A stretch of 64,000 nt of DNA, taken from contig NZ_JARXHY010000021.1 of assembly GCF_031127815.1 (NCBI RefSeq), forward strand, positions 1 through 64,000. Direction: 5' to 3'. Each line of letters starts with the position of its first letter. Positions within the stretch are counted from its first letter, which is position 1. The notes under the pieces are model-generated. The model saw only the letters and a list, made by a program, of their open reading frames with translations. It was not told the DNA's origin and made no database searches. The position numbers were made by a program, and so were the translations under genes. Source of the stretch: Pelagicoccus sp. SDUM812003. GTDB taxonomy: Bacteria; Verrucomicrobiota; Verrucomicrobiia; Opitutales; Opitutaceae. Shown here one piece after another: positions 19,303 to 27,970 of the stretch.

Positions 19303-20944
19303 GTTTGAGAGGTAAAGTCTGCGGTTTCTCGCGGCTCGGCTTGCATTCGACCGGAGCTTTCGCCGCTTGTTCTTGCGCCACGAAAACGTAGCGGAAAACG
19401 GCGAAGACGATCACTGCGAGAAGGTAGCCTAGCGCGATTGTCCATGCAGGTCCAATGCCCGCAGTGACATCGGTCTCGATGACCTCGAACCGATGCATCA
19501 CGCCAGTCAAGGAAAGACCCGCCGAGGCGGCCAGCCAGCCCATCGCGACCAGAGGCCGCTTTTCCACGATGGCGACCATCACCGAAGCGAAGACGATGGA
19601 GGCGTACAGCCAACCCTGCTCCAGCGCGAAAACGCCCTCCGCGTAGAAGTTTCCCGCCGCCATATCGGCTAGCAAGCCCTCGCTATAAGGCTGATCGGAC
19701 GATCCGTAGCCCACCGCCCCGAGCACTCGCTTGGCGATCAAGGCCGCAAAGGCTCCGATGCCGGGCAGCAAACCCGCGACCACCGCAGGGATGTGGGCTT
19801 TCGGCACCGATGAGAAGGCCTGCGTGCTGATGGTGAAGCCGATCCAGATCAGAATCGCCATGCCGGCCTCGATGGGGATCAGTTCGGAAAGCAGCCCGAT
19901 GGCCCCGGTGAGGCAGAGGAGCGACATCGCCACCCCATTGATCAGCGAATAACCAGAACGCGCCCCGATCGCCTTCCAGCCAGGGTGCCCGATGTATAGA
20001 GTTGTTGGATACGGAGATCCCAGAACGCCGGCCAGCACCGAACCCCAGCCGTTGATCAAGAGCGAAGGCTTTGCCGGGAAATCGTCCCCCGACGCCACTG
20101 CCGATTCCAGCGCCTGCATGGAACCGATCACATTGATCAGCCCCATCGGCAAAATGACTGCCGCGAAGGACAGCATGTAGCCGATCTCCGCAAACGCCTC
20201 GAATCCGTAGGGAAACGGCCAATACATGCCAAGCGACAGATTCGTTTCTCCAAGTCCGCCGACTGGACTGCGTAAACCTAGCCAATGGCTTCCCCAAGCG
20301 ATGGATACACCAGCCAAAAGCACGATCAGCCCGCCGGGTATGTTCCAGCGAATCCTGACCGATCCGTAGTAGAAATAGAGGGTGAGGAACAGCGTAGGCA
20401 AGCCGACCAAGGGAAACGCGTACGCTCGGAACGCGTAGTCCGCGGCGATGAAGAAAATGCCAACTGCCGCGAGGGCGGAGAGCATCGCGGCCCGCGAGGC
20501 GACCTTTCGCAGGTGATGCACGAGATAGGAGCCGACCACTTCCACCAATCCAGAACCCACGCAGGCCAGCACGCCCGCGATCCATGCGATGCGGTTCGCT
20601 TCCTCCTGGCTCGCTCCATCCGCCAACGCCATCTGCTGAGCCGGCAGCATCACGTAGAAAGTGAAGAAGAAGATCGGCAGCAGATTGATCCCGTACGGCA
20701 AGGCGCAGACATCGTCCCGCCCCGTGCGCTCCGCCAGCCTACGAGCCTGCCAGGCGTAAAAGAGATTGCCGAAAAGCAGCCCGATCGCCATGCCGGGAAG
20801 CACGCGGGTGGCGATGAACTCGGCGCTGAATCCAAGCACGCTCTGGCTCAGACTGATGATCAGCAGGAGATTGATAAAGTTGTTCAGCCCCAAGCCGAAA
20901 AAGCCGTCCCAATCTCCTTTCGATATCACTTTCACAGAGGCCAC
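19262..20944 (-). CDS. Nucleobase permease, NCS2/AzgA-like
   Basis: A 560-residue inner-membrane permease with about 12-14 hydrophobic helices, related to the xanthine/uracil and AzgA-type transporters. Recognisable are GDWDGFFGLGLNNFINLLL near the N-terminus, DVCALPYGIN, NVIGSMQALESA and the late IPIEAGMAILIWIG, which match the COG2252 layout. The start is taken at GTG 20944; GTG codons at 20935 and 20929 are alternatives. It lies 39 bases after the secreted nucleosidase gene and overlaps the LOG gene by 41 bases, so the three form an operon. Its likely task is to bring in the base released outside; which base is not known. Confidence 0.85.
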   Translation of the reverse strand: MASVKVISKGDWDGFFGLGLNNFINLLLIISLSQSVLGFSAEFIATRVLPGMAIGLLFGNLFYAWQARRLAERTGRDDVCALPYGINLLPIFFFTFYVMLPAQQMALADGASQEEANRIAWIAGVLACVGSGLVEVVGSYLVHHLRKVASRAAMLSALAAVGIFFIAADYAFRAYAFPLVGLPTLFLTLYFYYGSVRIRWNIPGGLIVLLAGVSIAWGSHWLGLRSPVGGLGETNLSLGMYWPFPYGFEAFAEIGYMLSFAAVILPMGLINVIGSMQALESAVASGDDFPAKPSLLINGWGSVLAGVLGSPYPTTLYIGHPGWKAIGARSGYSLINGVAMSLLCLTGAIGLLSELIPIEAGMAILIWIGFTISTQAFSSVPKAHIPAVVAGLLPGIGAFAALIAKRVLGAVGYGSSDQPYSEGLLADMAAGNFYAEGVFALEQGWLYASIVFASVMVAIVEKRPLVAMGWLAASAGLSLTGVMHRFEVIETDVTAGIGPAWTIALGYLLAVIVFAVFRYVFVAQEQAAKAPVECKPSREKPQTLPLKHAIRQIIRKDIRN

Positions 20945-20983
20945 AAAAGCAGGGATCAGACCAACTCCCGCCCGCGGACTCGC

Positions 20984-21805
20984 TTATTTCCAGTTGGAAA
21001 CCAAATAGATCGTGGCCTTGGCGGCGCTTTCGGCGGCGAACGGGCCGTAGGTCAAATAGTCGTCGCTCGGCGTAGGCTGAGCTTGGTTGCTTCCGGAGCG
21101 CACCACCAGAAACGGCACGCCGAAATGCCCGCAGACCAGGGCGAAGGTAGCGGACTCCATCTCCATCAGATCCACGTCGAGCGTCCTGAGTTCGCTGATA
21201 CGTCGAGCGTTCACCCCAAAAAAGTCGCCAGAGGTCACCACCCCGCTTCGAATGGACACCGGATAGGTTTCGCCATCGACCGTCACGGAATGCGGCTCGT
21301 ATTCGGATATCAAGGACATAGCCTTTCGGTGCATCACGGCGGGGATGGAGAAATCGTTGGCCAGCAAGGGTGCGCGGTTCGGCACGGAAGGCGGCTGCAG
21401 TCCGGCCATGGTGATGCCGTCGTCGCCGAGGCTACCGTAGTCATGCAGAAAGACGCGAGCGGGCAGGATGACATCCCCGGTACGCAGTCCGGCGTCGATG
21501 CGGGCCGCCGTACCTGTCATGAACGCAGCATCCGGTTCGAATTCCTTGAGAAAAACGGCTGTCACCATCGCGGTATAGCTCTTGCCCACGCCAGTCAGCG
21601 ACACCACGACTTCGTTTTCCCCTAGCCGCCCTCTCGTATACGCCAAGCCACTACATTCGCCCTCCACCGGATCCTTGAGGGCCGCCACGATCGGTTTCGT
21701 CTCTTGCGGCACCGCGCCGAGAATCAGGTAGAGCGGGTTTTCGGAACGGGCTTGGCTCGGAAAAACCAGGCACAGCAGGGCGACAGCGGAGAGAAACGAT
21801 TTCAT
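20984..21805 (-). CDS. Secreted nucleosidase/phosphorylase of PNP-UDP superfamily
   Basis: A 273-residue protein of the PNP/UDP phosphorylase and MTA/SAH nucleosidase superfamily with a cleavable signal peptide (FLSAVALLCLVFPSQARS), so it acts in the periplasm. Family landmarks are the N-terminal strand ILGAVPQE, GVGKSYTAM, MTGTAARIDAGLRTGDVIL and the purine/ribose-binding MEMESA with Glu217. Where MTA/SAH nucleosidases have an aspartate (ISD.A), this protein has Asn240 in SGSNQA. In the superfamily an asparagine there goes with 6-oxopurines, so guanosine, inosine or xanthosine are the better guesses. I use ATG 21805; the longer frame starts at GTG 21844 and would spoil the signal peptide. 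It is the first gene of the trio with the permease and LOG protein. Confidence 0.87.
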   Translation of the reverse strand: MKSFLSAVALLCLVFPSQARSENPLYLILGAVPQETKPIVAALKDPVEGECSGLAYTRGRLGENEVVVSLTGVGKSYTAMVTAVFLKEFEPDAAFMTGTAARIDAGLRTGDVILPARVFLHDYGSLGDDGITMAGLQPPSVPNRAPLLANDFSIPAVMHRKAMSLISEYEPHSVTVDGETYPVSIRSGVVTSGDFFGVNARRISELRTLDVDLMEMESATFALVCGHFGVPFLVVRSGSNQAQPTPSDDYLTYGPFAAESAAKATIYLVSNWK

Positions 21806-21869
21806 TGCCCGCCCCTTAGCAGCTCGTTTGCCAGAACCGTCCACGTTCGCCCTTTTGACCCTCGCAAAA

Positions 21870-21881
21870 ACGAAGATTCGT
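21870..21881. promoter_or_regulatory. Palindrome in divergent purine promoter region
   Basis: ACGAA-GA-TTCGT, a 5+5 inverted repeat in the 131 bases between the divergent nucleosidase operon (start 21805) and the 15-gene purine operon (start 21937). Placed to serve both promoters, it is a candidate operator, but it is short and no regulator gene is adjacent. Confidence 0.35.
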
Positions 21882-21936
21882 GAAAGTTGGCGCTTAATCC
21901 GCTAAAGGCCTCAGGGCGACTCGCTACGCCTAACCT

Positions 21937-23295
21937 ATGCTGGTCTTCTACAACGACGATTCCTTCCAAGTCCTGCGGGGACGATTCCTGAATCCGCAAA
22001 CCGACACGCAGTGCCAATACCTGCGCGACGCCCTGCTGATCGGGGAACGCCGAGAGGACGGCTGCCGCATCGTGGACTTCGGCGACGCCACCTCGCTGGC
22101 CGAGCGCTACGGTTGGGACCTGGACCGGATCCCCTGCAATCCGGGGCTGATCCTGCCGCCGTTTTACGACTTGCATTTCCATTGGGTCCAAGACGACGTG
22201 CGCGATGCTCCCAAGGTCTCGCTGCTGGAATGGCTGGAGCGCTACACCTTTCCCGAAGAGGCGCGCTTCGCCGACGCGGACTACGCTGAAATCAAAGCGA
22301 AGGCCTTCTGGCGGCGCATCCACTCGCTCGGCACCGTGGGCGGTCTATGCTACAGCTCCATCCACGACGAAGCCCTCGATGCCGCCATGCGCCACGCGCC
22401 TGCGGGCTTTCACATCGGCGGCGTGCTCATGACCATGAACTGCCCAGCCCTGCTGCGACAGTCCAAGCAAGAGGCAATCGAAGCCGCGAAACGCGGGGCG
22501 GCTTCCTACGGCTCCCGCTACTGCGTCACCCCTCGCTTCGCTCCCACCACCCATCCCGAGGTGATGAAGGCAGGAGCTGGCATCGCCCGCGAAAACGATC
22601 TTTTCCAACAAACCCATCTCGACGAGACCCTGGCTGAAATCGATTGGGTGCTGGGCATTTACGAGGAGTTCGAAGGCTTTCAGGACGTGGGGAGCTACAC
22701 CGAAATCTATCAACGCTGCGACATGCTCGGCCCCAAAACGGTCATGGGCCACGCCATTCATCTCTCGGAGGACGAGCTGGAGCTGCTCGCCCAGAGCGAT
22801 ACCGCGATCGCGTCCTGCCCGACCTCCAACGCTCCCACCGAGGTACGCGGACTGGGTTCCGGCTTGTTCAATTTTGAGCAAGTGGAAAGCGCGGGGATTC
22901 GCTGGGGACTGGCTTCCGACATTGGCGGAGGGCCCTACCTGTCCATGTTCGACGTGATCGACTCCTTCGTCAGCCAGAATCGAGAAGCGGGAAGGGACGG
23001 GGCCACCTACGCCAAAGCTCTCTACCGCTCGACGCTGGCCGGGGCCGAAATCCTGCAGGTGGCCGAAAGCAAAGGCAATTTCGCCCCTGGAAAGTCCTTC
23101 GACTGCATCCACTGCCCGCTTCCGGATACTGCGGCCCGCCTGAGCTCGGCGGAAACCCTTCTCCCGGTCCTCATCGCCCAAGCCTCCGCTCGCTCCCAGC
23201 GCGACGAGCTGGTGGAAACCACCGTGCTGGAGGGGAAGCAGGTCTTTTCCCGCCCCCAGCTCCTGCTCAGCCAAAGCAAAAGAGGAATCGCCTGA
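21937..23295 (+). CDS. guaD: Guanine deaminase, amidohydrolase type
   Basis: A 452-residue amidohydrolase that should convert guanine to xanthine and ammonia in the cytoplasm. Motifs in order: the metal-binding DLHFHW (His80, His82), RYCVTPRFAPTTHPEVMKAG, the QQTHLDE histidine, MGHAIHLSEDELELLA with the next metal ligand, CPTSNAP, and the metal aspartate in LASDIGGGPYLSMFD. The series TPRFAPT...GHAIHLS...CPTSN...DIGGG is that of GuaD/guanine deaminases. The first 75 residues are less conserved than usual. It opens the long purine operon, and its stop overlaps the start of xdhC by one base, so guanine-derived xanthine feeds directly into the dehydrogenase encoded next. Confidence 0.92.
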   Translation: MLVFYNDDSFQVLRGRFLNPQTDTQCQYLRDALLIGERREDGCRIVDFGDATSLAERYGWDLDRIPCNPGLILPPFYDLHFHWVQDDVRDAPKVSLLEWLERYTFPEEARFADADYAEIKAKAFWRRIHSLGTVGGLCYSSIHDEALDAAMRHAPAGFHIGGVLMTMNCPALLRQSKQEAIEAAKRGAASYGSRYCVTPRFAPTTHPEVMKAGAGIARENDLFQQTHLDETLAEIDWVLGIYEEFEGFQDVGSYTEIYQRCDMLGPKTVMGHAIHLSEDELELLAQSDTAIASCPTSNAPTEVRGLGSGLFNFEQVESAGIRWGLASDIGGGPYLSMFDVIDSFVSQNREAGRDGATYAKALYRSTLAGAEILQVAESKGNFAPGKSFDCIHCPLPDTAARLSSAETLLPVLIAQASARSQRDELVETTVLEGKQVFSRPQLLLSQSKRGIA

Positions 23296-24290
23296 TGCAA
23301 GACCTCTGGAGAAACGCTCGCGAAGAGCTGCGAGCCGGTCGGCGGGTATTCTTGGCTTTCGTGGCGCAAGCCCAAAACGGCTCTCCCGGCACCCCCAAAG
23401 CCCGCCTTCTGGTGAGAGAAGATGGCAGCCAAGTCGGTACCATCGGGGGCGGCATCATGGAAAAGCGACTGCTCGAGAGCGCGGTCAAAGCCCTGCGGCT
23501 CCAAGCCTGGTCCCCACGCTTGCAGCATCTCGAACACTCCGCCCTCTCGGACCACCCCTCCGGCCTGATCTGCGGAGGCCGCCAAACCAACGCGCTGGCG
23601 ACCCTCACCCCCGATCGCGACCTCGCCACCGTCGCGGAAATCGTGCAGCGCATGGACGCCAGACAGGAAGGCGTCATCGAGCTCAATGCCCGCGGACTCG
23701 CCTTGCGGACCCGAACCCGCCAGCCCCGCTTCGCTTTTCTATTCCAGCAGGAAGCGGGAAGCTGGACCCTGCAGCTCAGCCTGCTCCCCGATCGACGCAT
23801 CGCCATATTCGGAGCGGGCCACTGCGGACAAGCCCTAGCCCGCCAAATGCTTCGACTCGGCTTCGCCACCCGCTTGTTCGACGAGCGAAAGGACCTGCCC
23901 CTTTCACCCGAGCTGAAAGACGAAGCCGTTTCGCTCGGCGACACGCCTCACGCCTTCGTATCCAAGTTTGACGACTGGCGAGACACGCCCTCCGTCGTCA
24001 TGACCCACTCCTACCCATCCGATCTCAGAGCACTGCTAGCGGTGATGCCGGAACGACCGAGCTTCCTCGGCCTGATGGGCAGCCCGCCAAAACTGGCCCG
24101 CATCTTCGCCGAGCTCCGACGGAACGGCATCCCAGAGGCGAGCATCAAGCGTCTCCAGGCGCCGGTCGGACTTCCCATCGGCAGCGACACGCCCGAGGAG
24201 ATCGCAGTGAGCGTCTCCGCCCAGATTCTACTCAATCAACACACTTCCCGAACTCATGAGCAACACTTCGCAGATTACGCTGTTACTTAA
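23295..24290 (+). CDS. xdhC: Xanthine dehydrogenase accessory factor XdhC
   Basis: A 331-residue protein of the XdhC/CoxI family, which binds the molybdenum cofactor, helps its sulfuration and inserts it into xanthine dehydrogenase. The N-terminal domain (residues about 1-120) has GSPGTPKARLLVREDG and GTIGGGIME; the C-terminal Rossmann domain has IFGAGHCGQALARQ, SFLGLMGSPPK and LQAPVGLPIGSDTPEEIAVS. Length and motif order are normal. The start overlaps the guaD stop as TGATG, and its end overlaps xdhA by 35 bases. The gene lies before the structural genes it serves. Confidence 0.95.
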   Translation: MQDLWRNAREELRAGRRVFLAFVAQAQNGSPGTPKARLLVREDGSQVGTIGGGIMEKRLLESAVKALRLQAWSPRLQHLEHSALSDHPSGLICGGRQTNALATLTPDRDLATVAEIVQRMDARQEGVIELNARGLALRTRTRQPRFAFLFQQEAGSWTLQLSLLPDRRIAIFGAGHCGQALARQMLRLGFATRLFDERKDLPLSPELKDEAVSLGDTPHAFVSKFDDWRDTPSVVMTHSYPSDLRALLAVMPERPSFLGLMGSPPKLARIFAELRRNGIPEASIKRLQAPVGLPIGSDTPEEIAVSVSAQILLNQHTSRTHEQHFADYAVT

Positions 24291-25689
24291 CGACGAACTC
24301 GTGACAGCTGATCTCCCACCGGGTCTCGTAGCTCTCGACTTTCTTCGCAAGCATCGCCAACTCACCGGCTCCAAAGAGGGCTGCAAGGAGGGGGATTGCG
24401 GAGCTTGTACCGCAATCGTGGGTACGCTCGAAGGAGAAGACGTCAACTACCAGCCCATGACCTCCTGCCTGCTTCCCATGGGAGAGCTGCACGGCAAGCA
24501 CCTGGTGAGCATCGAGGGGCTCAACATGAGCCAGCTCTCGCCCGTGCAAGCAGCGATGGTGGATTGCGGGGGGACTCAGTGCGGATACTGCACACCTGGA
24601 TTCATCGTAGCCATGACAGCTGGCTTGATGGACCCAGGCCTGCCTCTCGACGCAAAGGGTTGCGAGCGGGCTATCTCCGGAAACCTGTGCCGGTGCACTG
24701 GATACAGATCCATCAAGCAAGCCGGAGCGGACGCCATTCGGACCCTATCTCCCATGCTCGCTGGCAAGCCCCGCATCGAAGCCCTCTGCCAGGCGAACGC
24801 CCTGCCCGACTCCTTCCGAACCGTAGCGACGAAGCTCAAGTCGATAAAAAACGATTCGCCTTCGAGCCCTTCCTTCTCTCCACCCTTCGTCGCCGGAGGC
24901 ACGGACCTGTACGTGCAGCAGGGCGAAACCCTCCCGGAAAAGCCGGTGCAACTGCTCAATCGCAAGCCCCCTCTCGAGCCCCAGTTCTTCGATGGCGCGC
25001 TGCGGCTGGACGCTCGCATGAGCTTCGAAGCCTTCGCCCGCCACCCGCTCGTGCAGGAAGCCATTCCGGAGATCCTTTCCTACAACGACCAAATCGCCAG
25101 CTGGCCCATCCGCACACGAGCCACCCTAGCGGGAAACATCTGCAACGCGTCGCCCATCGCGGACCTCACCTGCCTACTGCTGGCCTTGGAGGCGGAGCTC
25201 ATCCTGCAAGGTCCGGATGGTCAGCGCGCCGTCCCCTTGAACCGCTTCTACCTCGGATACAAGAAACTGGCCAAACGAGCCGAAGAGATCGTCAGCCACA
25301 TCAGCTTTCCGAAACCGGATCCCGACACGAAAGTCCATTGGGAAAAGGTATCCAAACGGCGGGTACTCGACATAGCGACAGTGAATGCCGCTATCAAGAT
25401 CAAGGTCGTGAGCAACGAGATCCGAGACGTCCACCTGGCATTGGGCGGCGTCGCCCCGATCCCGCTCTATCTCGCAAAGACCAGCAAGTTCCTCCGTGGG
25501 AAAAGACTGGAGCTGCCTGTGGTCCTGCAAGCCCTGGAGCTCGCTCAAAGCGAGTTCGACCCGATTTCCGACGTGCGCGGATCTGGGGATTACAAGCGTT
25601 TGCTCGCTCGCCAGCTTCTCCTGGCCAATCTCACGCGCCTCTTCCCGGAAACCTTAAACTCCGATCGTATCCATGCGGCACTGCGATAG
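24256..25689 (+). CDS. xdhA: Xanthine dehydrogenase small subunit (2Fe-2S, FAD)
   Basis: A 477-residue iron-sulfur and FAD subunit of xanthine dehydrogenase. The plant-type 2Fe-2S domain has Cys43, Cys48, Cys51 and Cys71 (CKEGDCGAC); the second, helical cluster domain has Cys109, Cys112, Cys145 and Cys147 (CGYC, NLCRC). The FAD domain follows (FVAGGTDLYV, then TRATLAGNICNASPIADLTC), and the CO-dehydrogenase flavoprotein C-terminal domain ends the protein. It passes electrons from the molybdenum subunit to NAD+ or another acceptor. It overlaps xdhC by 35 bases and xdhB by 17, so the three are tightly coupled. Confidence 0.96.
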   Translation: MSNTSQITLLLNDELVTADLPPGLVALDFLRKHRQLTGSKEGCKEGDCGACTAIVGTLEGEDVNYQPMTSCLLPMGELHGKHLVSIEGLNMSQLSPVQAAMVDCGGTQCGYCTPGFIVAMTAGLMDPGLPLDAKGCERAISGNLCRCTGYRSIKQAGADAIRTLSPMLAGKPRIEALCQANALPDSFRTVATKLKSIKNDSPSSPSFSPPFVAGGTDLYVQQGETLPEKPVQLLNRKPPLEPQFFDGALRLDARMSFEAFARHPLVQEAIPEILSYNDQIASWPIRTRATLAGNICNASPIADLTCLLLALEAELILQGPDGQRAVPLNRFYLGYKKLAKRAEEIVSHISFPKPDPDTKVHWEKVSKRRVLDIATVNAAIKIKVVSNEIRDVHLALGGVAPIPLYLAKTSKFLRGKRLELPVVLQALELAQSEFDPISDVRGSGDYKRLLARQLLLANLTRLFPETLNSDRIHAALR

Positions 25690-27970
25690 CGAACTCCACG
25701 TCACCGGCAAATCCGAATACGTCGACGACGTCGCTCCGCCCGCTGGCATGCTGCATGCGGCCGTCTTCGGATCCCCCGAAGCCCATGGAAACCTCGTCTC
25801 CATCGACGTTTCGGGAGCTCTGAAAACCGATGGAGTGGTATCTGTATTCACATTCTCAGACATTCCCGGAGAGCCCTACTTCGGGCCAGTGGCGCAGGAC
25901 GAGCCGCTATTCGCGGACAAGAAAGTGCTGTTCCAAGGACAGCCTATCGCCTTGGTCGTGGCGACCAGCCACGAAGCGGCTCGCAAAGGCGTGACTCGCT
26001 GCAAGGCGGACATCGACGCGCTTCCAGCCATCACCTGCCCTCGCCAGGCCTTCGAGAATGGGGAGATCCACCAGGAGCTACGGACCTTCAACAAAGGAAA
26101 CGTGGACGAGATCTGGGACCGCTGCGCCCATGTCTTCGAGGGTCGGATCGACCTCGCAGGCCAGGAGCATCTCTATCTGGAAACCAATCGCAGTCGGGCC
26201 ATCCCCTTGGAGGACGGGCAGCTCAAGGTGTTCGCATCGACGCAAAGCCCCAGCGCCACCCAGAAAACCATCGCATCAGTGCTGGGCCTTCCCATGAACA
26301 AGGTCGAGGTTGACGTAAAACGCCTCGGGGGAGGCTTCGGAGGCAAAGAGGACCAGGCCACGCACTGGGCGGTCATGGCCTCCTTGGCAGCCTACGCCCT
26401 CAAAAAGCCGGTGCAGATCGTTCTCAGCCGTCCGGACGACATGCGCATGACCGGCAAGCGCCATCCCTACAAGCAAGACTACAAGATCGGCCTCGATCCC
26501 GAAGGACGCATCCTGGCGTATGAAGTGAGCCACTACCAGAACTCCGGCGCCTTCATGGACCTTTCCAATCCAGTTCTGGAGCGGACATGCATGCACTCCA
26601 GCAACGCCTACAGCATCCCGAACATTCGCATCCGCGCCGTGCCGTGCCGCACCAACCTCCCTTCCAACACCGCCTTTCGAGGCTTCGGCGGACCTCAGGG
26701 CATGTTTCCGCTGGAAGTCGCGATCGAAAAGGCGGCCGCTGGCCTTGGCGTACCCCCAGACTGGATACAAGAAAGAAACCTCGCCCGCGAGGGCTACGTC
26801 TTTCACTACGGACAAACGCTGGAGGACGATCGACTGAAACGCGCTTGGGACGAGGCCAAAGAAACCTTCGATCTCGCCTCGATTCGCGAGAGGATTCAAA
26901 CCTACAATCAAAGCAACCCGCTCTCGAAAAAAGGCTTCGCCCTGATGCCGGTCTGTTTCGGTATCAGCTTCACCAAGACATTCCTCAACCAAGGCAGCAG
27001 CCTTGTTCACGTCTATACCGACGGAACCATAAACGTCACCACCGGGGGGATCGAGATGGGGCAAGGCGTCAGCTCCAACATGATCGCCATTTGCTCACGC
27101 GTCTTCGGCGTGAACCACAAGCGTATTCGCTGCAACAGTACAAACACCTCACGTATCGCCAACATCTCCCCCAGCGCCGCGAGCGCCACTAGCGACCTCA
27201 ATGGAAACGCGACCATCATGGCCTGCGAGGAGATCCTGACTGGCATGAAAGCGGTCGCGGCAAAGGAGCTTTCCTGCGAGGCTGGGCAAATCAGCATCGT
27301 CGCCGAACGCGTGCGCGTCGATGGGCAGGAAACGGAACTCACCTGGGAACAGCTGGTTCTCAAAACCTACTTTTCCCGAGTCCAGCTCATGGCGCACGGA
27401 TTCTACACGCCGCCTAACATCTCCTTCGATCCCATCGCTGGCTGGGGCAAGCCGTTTCACTACTACACCTACGGGACCTGTCTCGTCGAAGCTACCGTCG
27501 ACTGTATCCGCGGCACGTATACGATCGATTCCGCCAAGCTGGTGCACGACCTGGGCCGCGGCATCATCCCATCGGTCGACCTGGGTCAGGTCGAAGGCGG
27601 ACTGGCTCAAGGCATCGGATGGTTGACGCTGGAGGAGCTGGTGTTTTCAGACGAAGGCAAGCTGCTTTCCAACGCCCTCTCCACCTACAAATGCCCGGAT
27701 GGGGATGCCTTGCCCGACGACATACAAGTCACGTTTCTGGAAAACGCGGACAATCCAGGCGGTCCCCTCGGCAGCAAGGCGGTGGGCGAACCTCCCTTCA
27801 TGTACGGCATCGCCGCCTACTTCGCCATTCGCCGAGCCATCGAAGCGTTCGCTCCTCTCGAAGAAACGGAAACCCGCGCTCCCATGACCCCGGAGCAAAC
27901 GCTGCTCAAGCTCTACCCGAACGGCCTCTCCTCTCTGATGCGAAACTCGAATCCCTCCTCCATTTCATGA
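25673..27970 (+). CDS. xdhB: Xanthine dehydrogenase molybdenum subunit
   Basis: A 765-residue molybdopterin-binding large subunit that oxidises hypoxanthine to xanthine and xanthine to urate. The N-terminal a/b-hammerhead domain begins SELHVTGKSEYVDD. Cofactor-binding motifs are RLGGGFGGKE, TAFRGFGGPQGMF, GGIEMGQGV and the late GSKAVGEPPFMYG, whose Glu706 is the expected catalytic base. Length is normal for the XdhB type. The start at ATG 25673 overlaps xdhA by 17 bases, and the stop overlaps the puuD start as ATGA. Other members of the family oxidise aldehydes or nicotinate, but the neighbours settle the substrate. Confidence 0.95.
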   Translation: MRHCDSELHVTGKSEYVDDVAPPAGMLHAAVFGSPEAHGNLVSIDVSGALKTDGVVSVFTFSDIPGEPYFGPVAQDEPLFADKKVLFQGQPIALVVATSHEAARKGVTRCKADIDALPAITCPRQAFENGEIHQELRTFNKGNVDEIWDRCAHVFEGRIDLAGQEHLYLETNRSRAIPLEDGQLKVFASTQSPSATQKTIASVLGLPMNKVEVDVKRLGGGFGGKEDQATHWAVMASLAAYALKKPVQIVLSRPDDMRMTGKRHPYKQDYKIGLDPEGRILAYEVSHYQNSGAFMDLSNPVLERTCMHSSNAYSIPNIRIRAVPCRTNLPSNTAFRGFGGPQGMFPLEVAIEKAAAGLGVPPDWIQERNLAREGYVFHYGQTLEDDRLKRAWDEAKETFDLASIRERIQTYNQSNPLSKKGFALMPVCFGISFTKTFLNQGSSLVHVYTDGTINVTTGGIEMGQGVSSNMIAICSRVFGVNHKRIRCNSTNTSRIANISPSAASATSDLNGNATIMACEEILTGMKAVAAKELSCEAGQISIVAERVRVDGQETELTWEQLVLKTYFSRVQLMAHGFYTPPNISFDPIAGWGKPFHYYTYGTCLVEATVDCIRGTYTIDSAKLVHDLGRGIIPSVDLGQVEGGLAQGIGWLTLEELVFSDEGKLLSNALSTYKCPDGDALPDDIQVTFLENADNPGGPLGSKAVGEPPFMYGIAAYFAIRRAIEAFAPLEETETRAPMTPEQTLLKLYPNGLSSLMRNSNPSSIS

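Noticed and set aside
20285-21625. A 446-codon plus-strand frame opposite the permease and nucleosidase genes
   Set aside because: It spans two real genes on the other strand and has a His/Arg/Gln-rich composition without domains.
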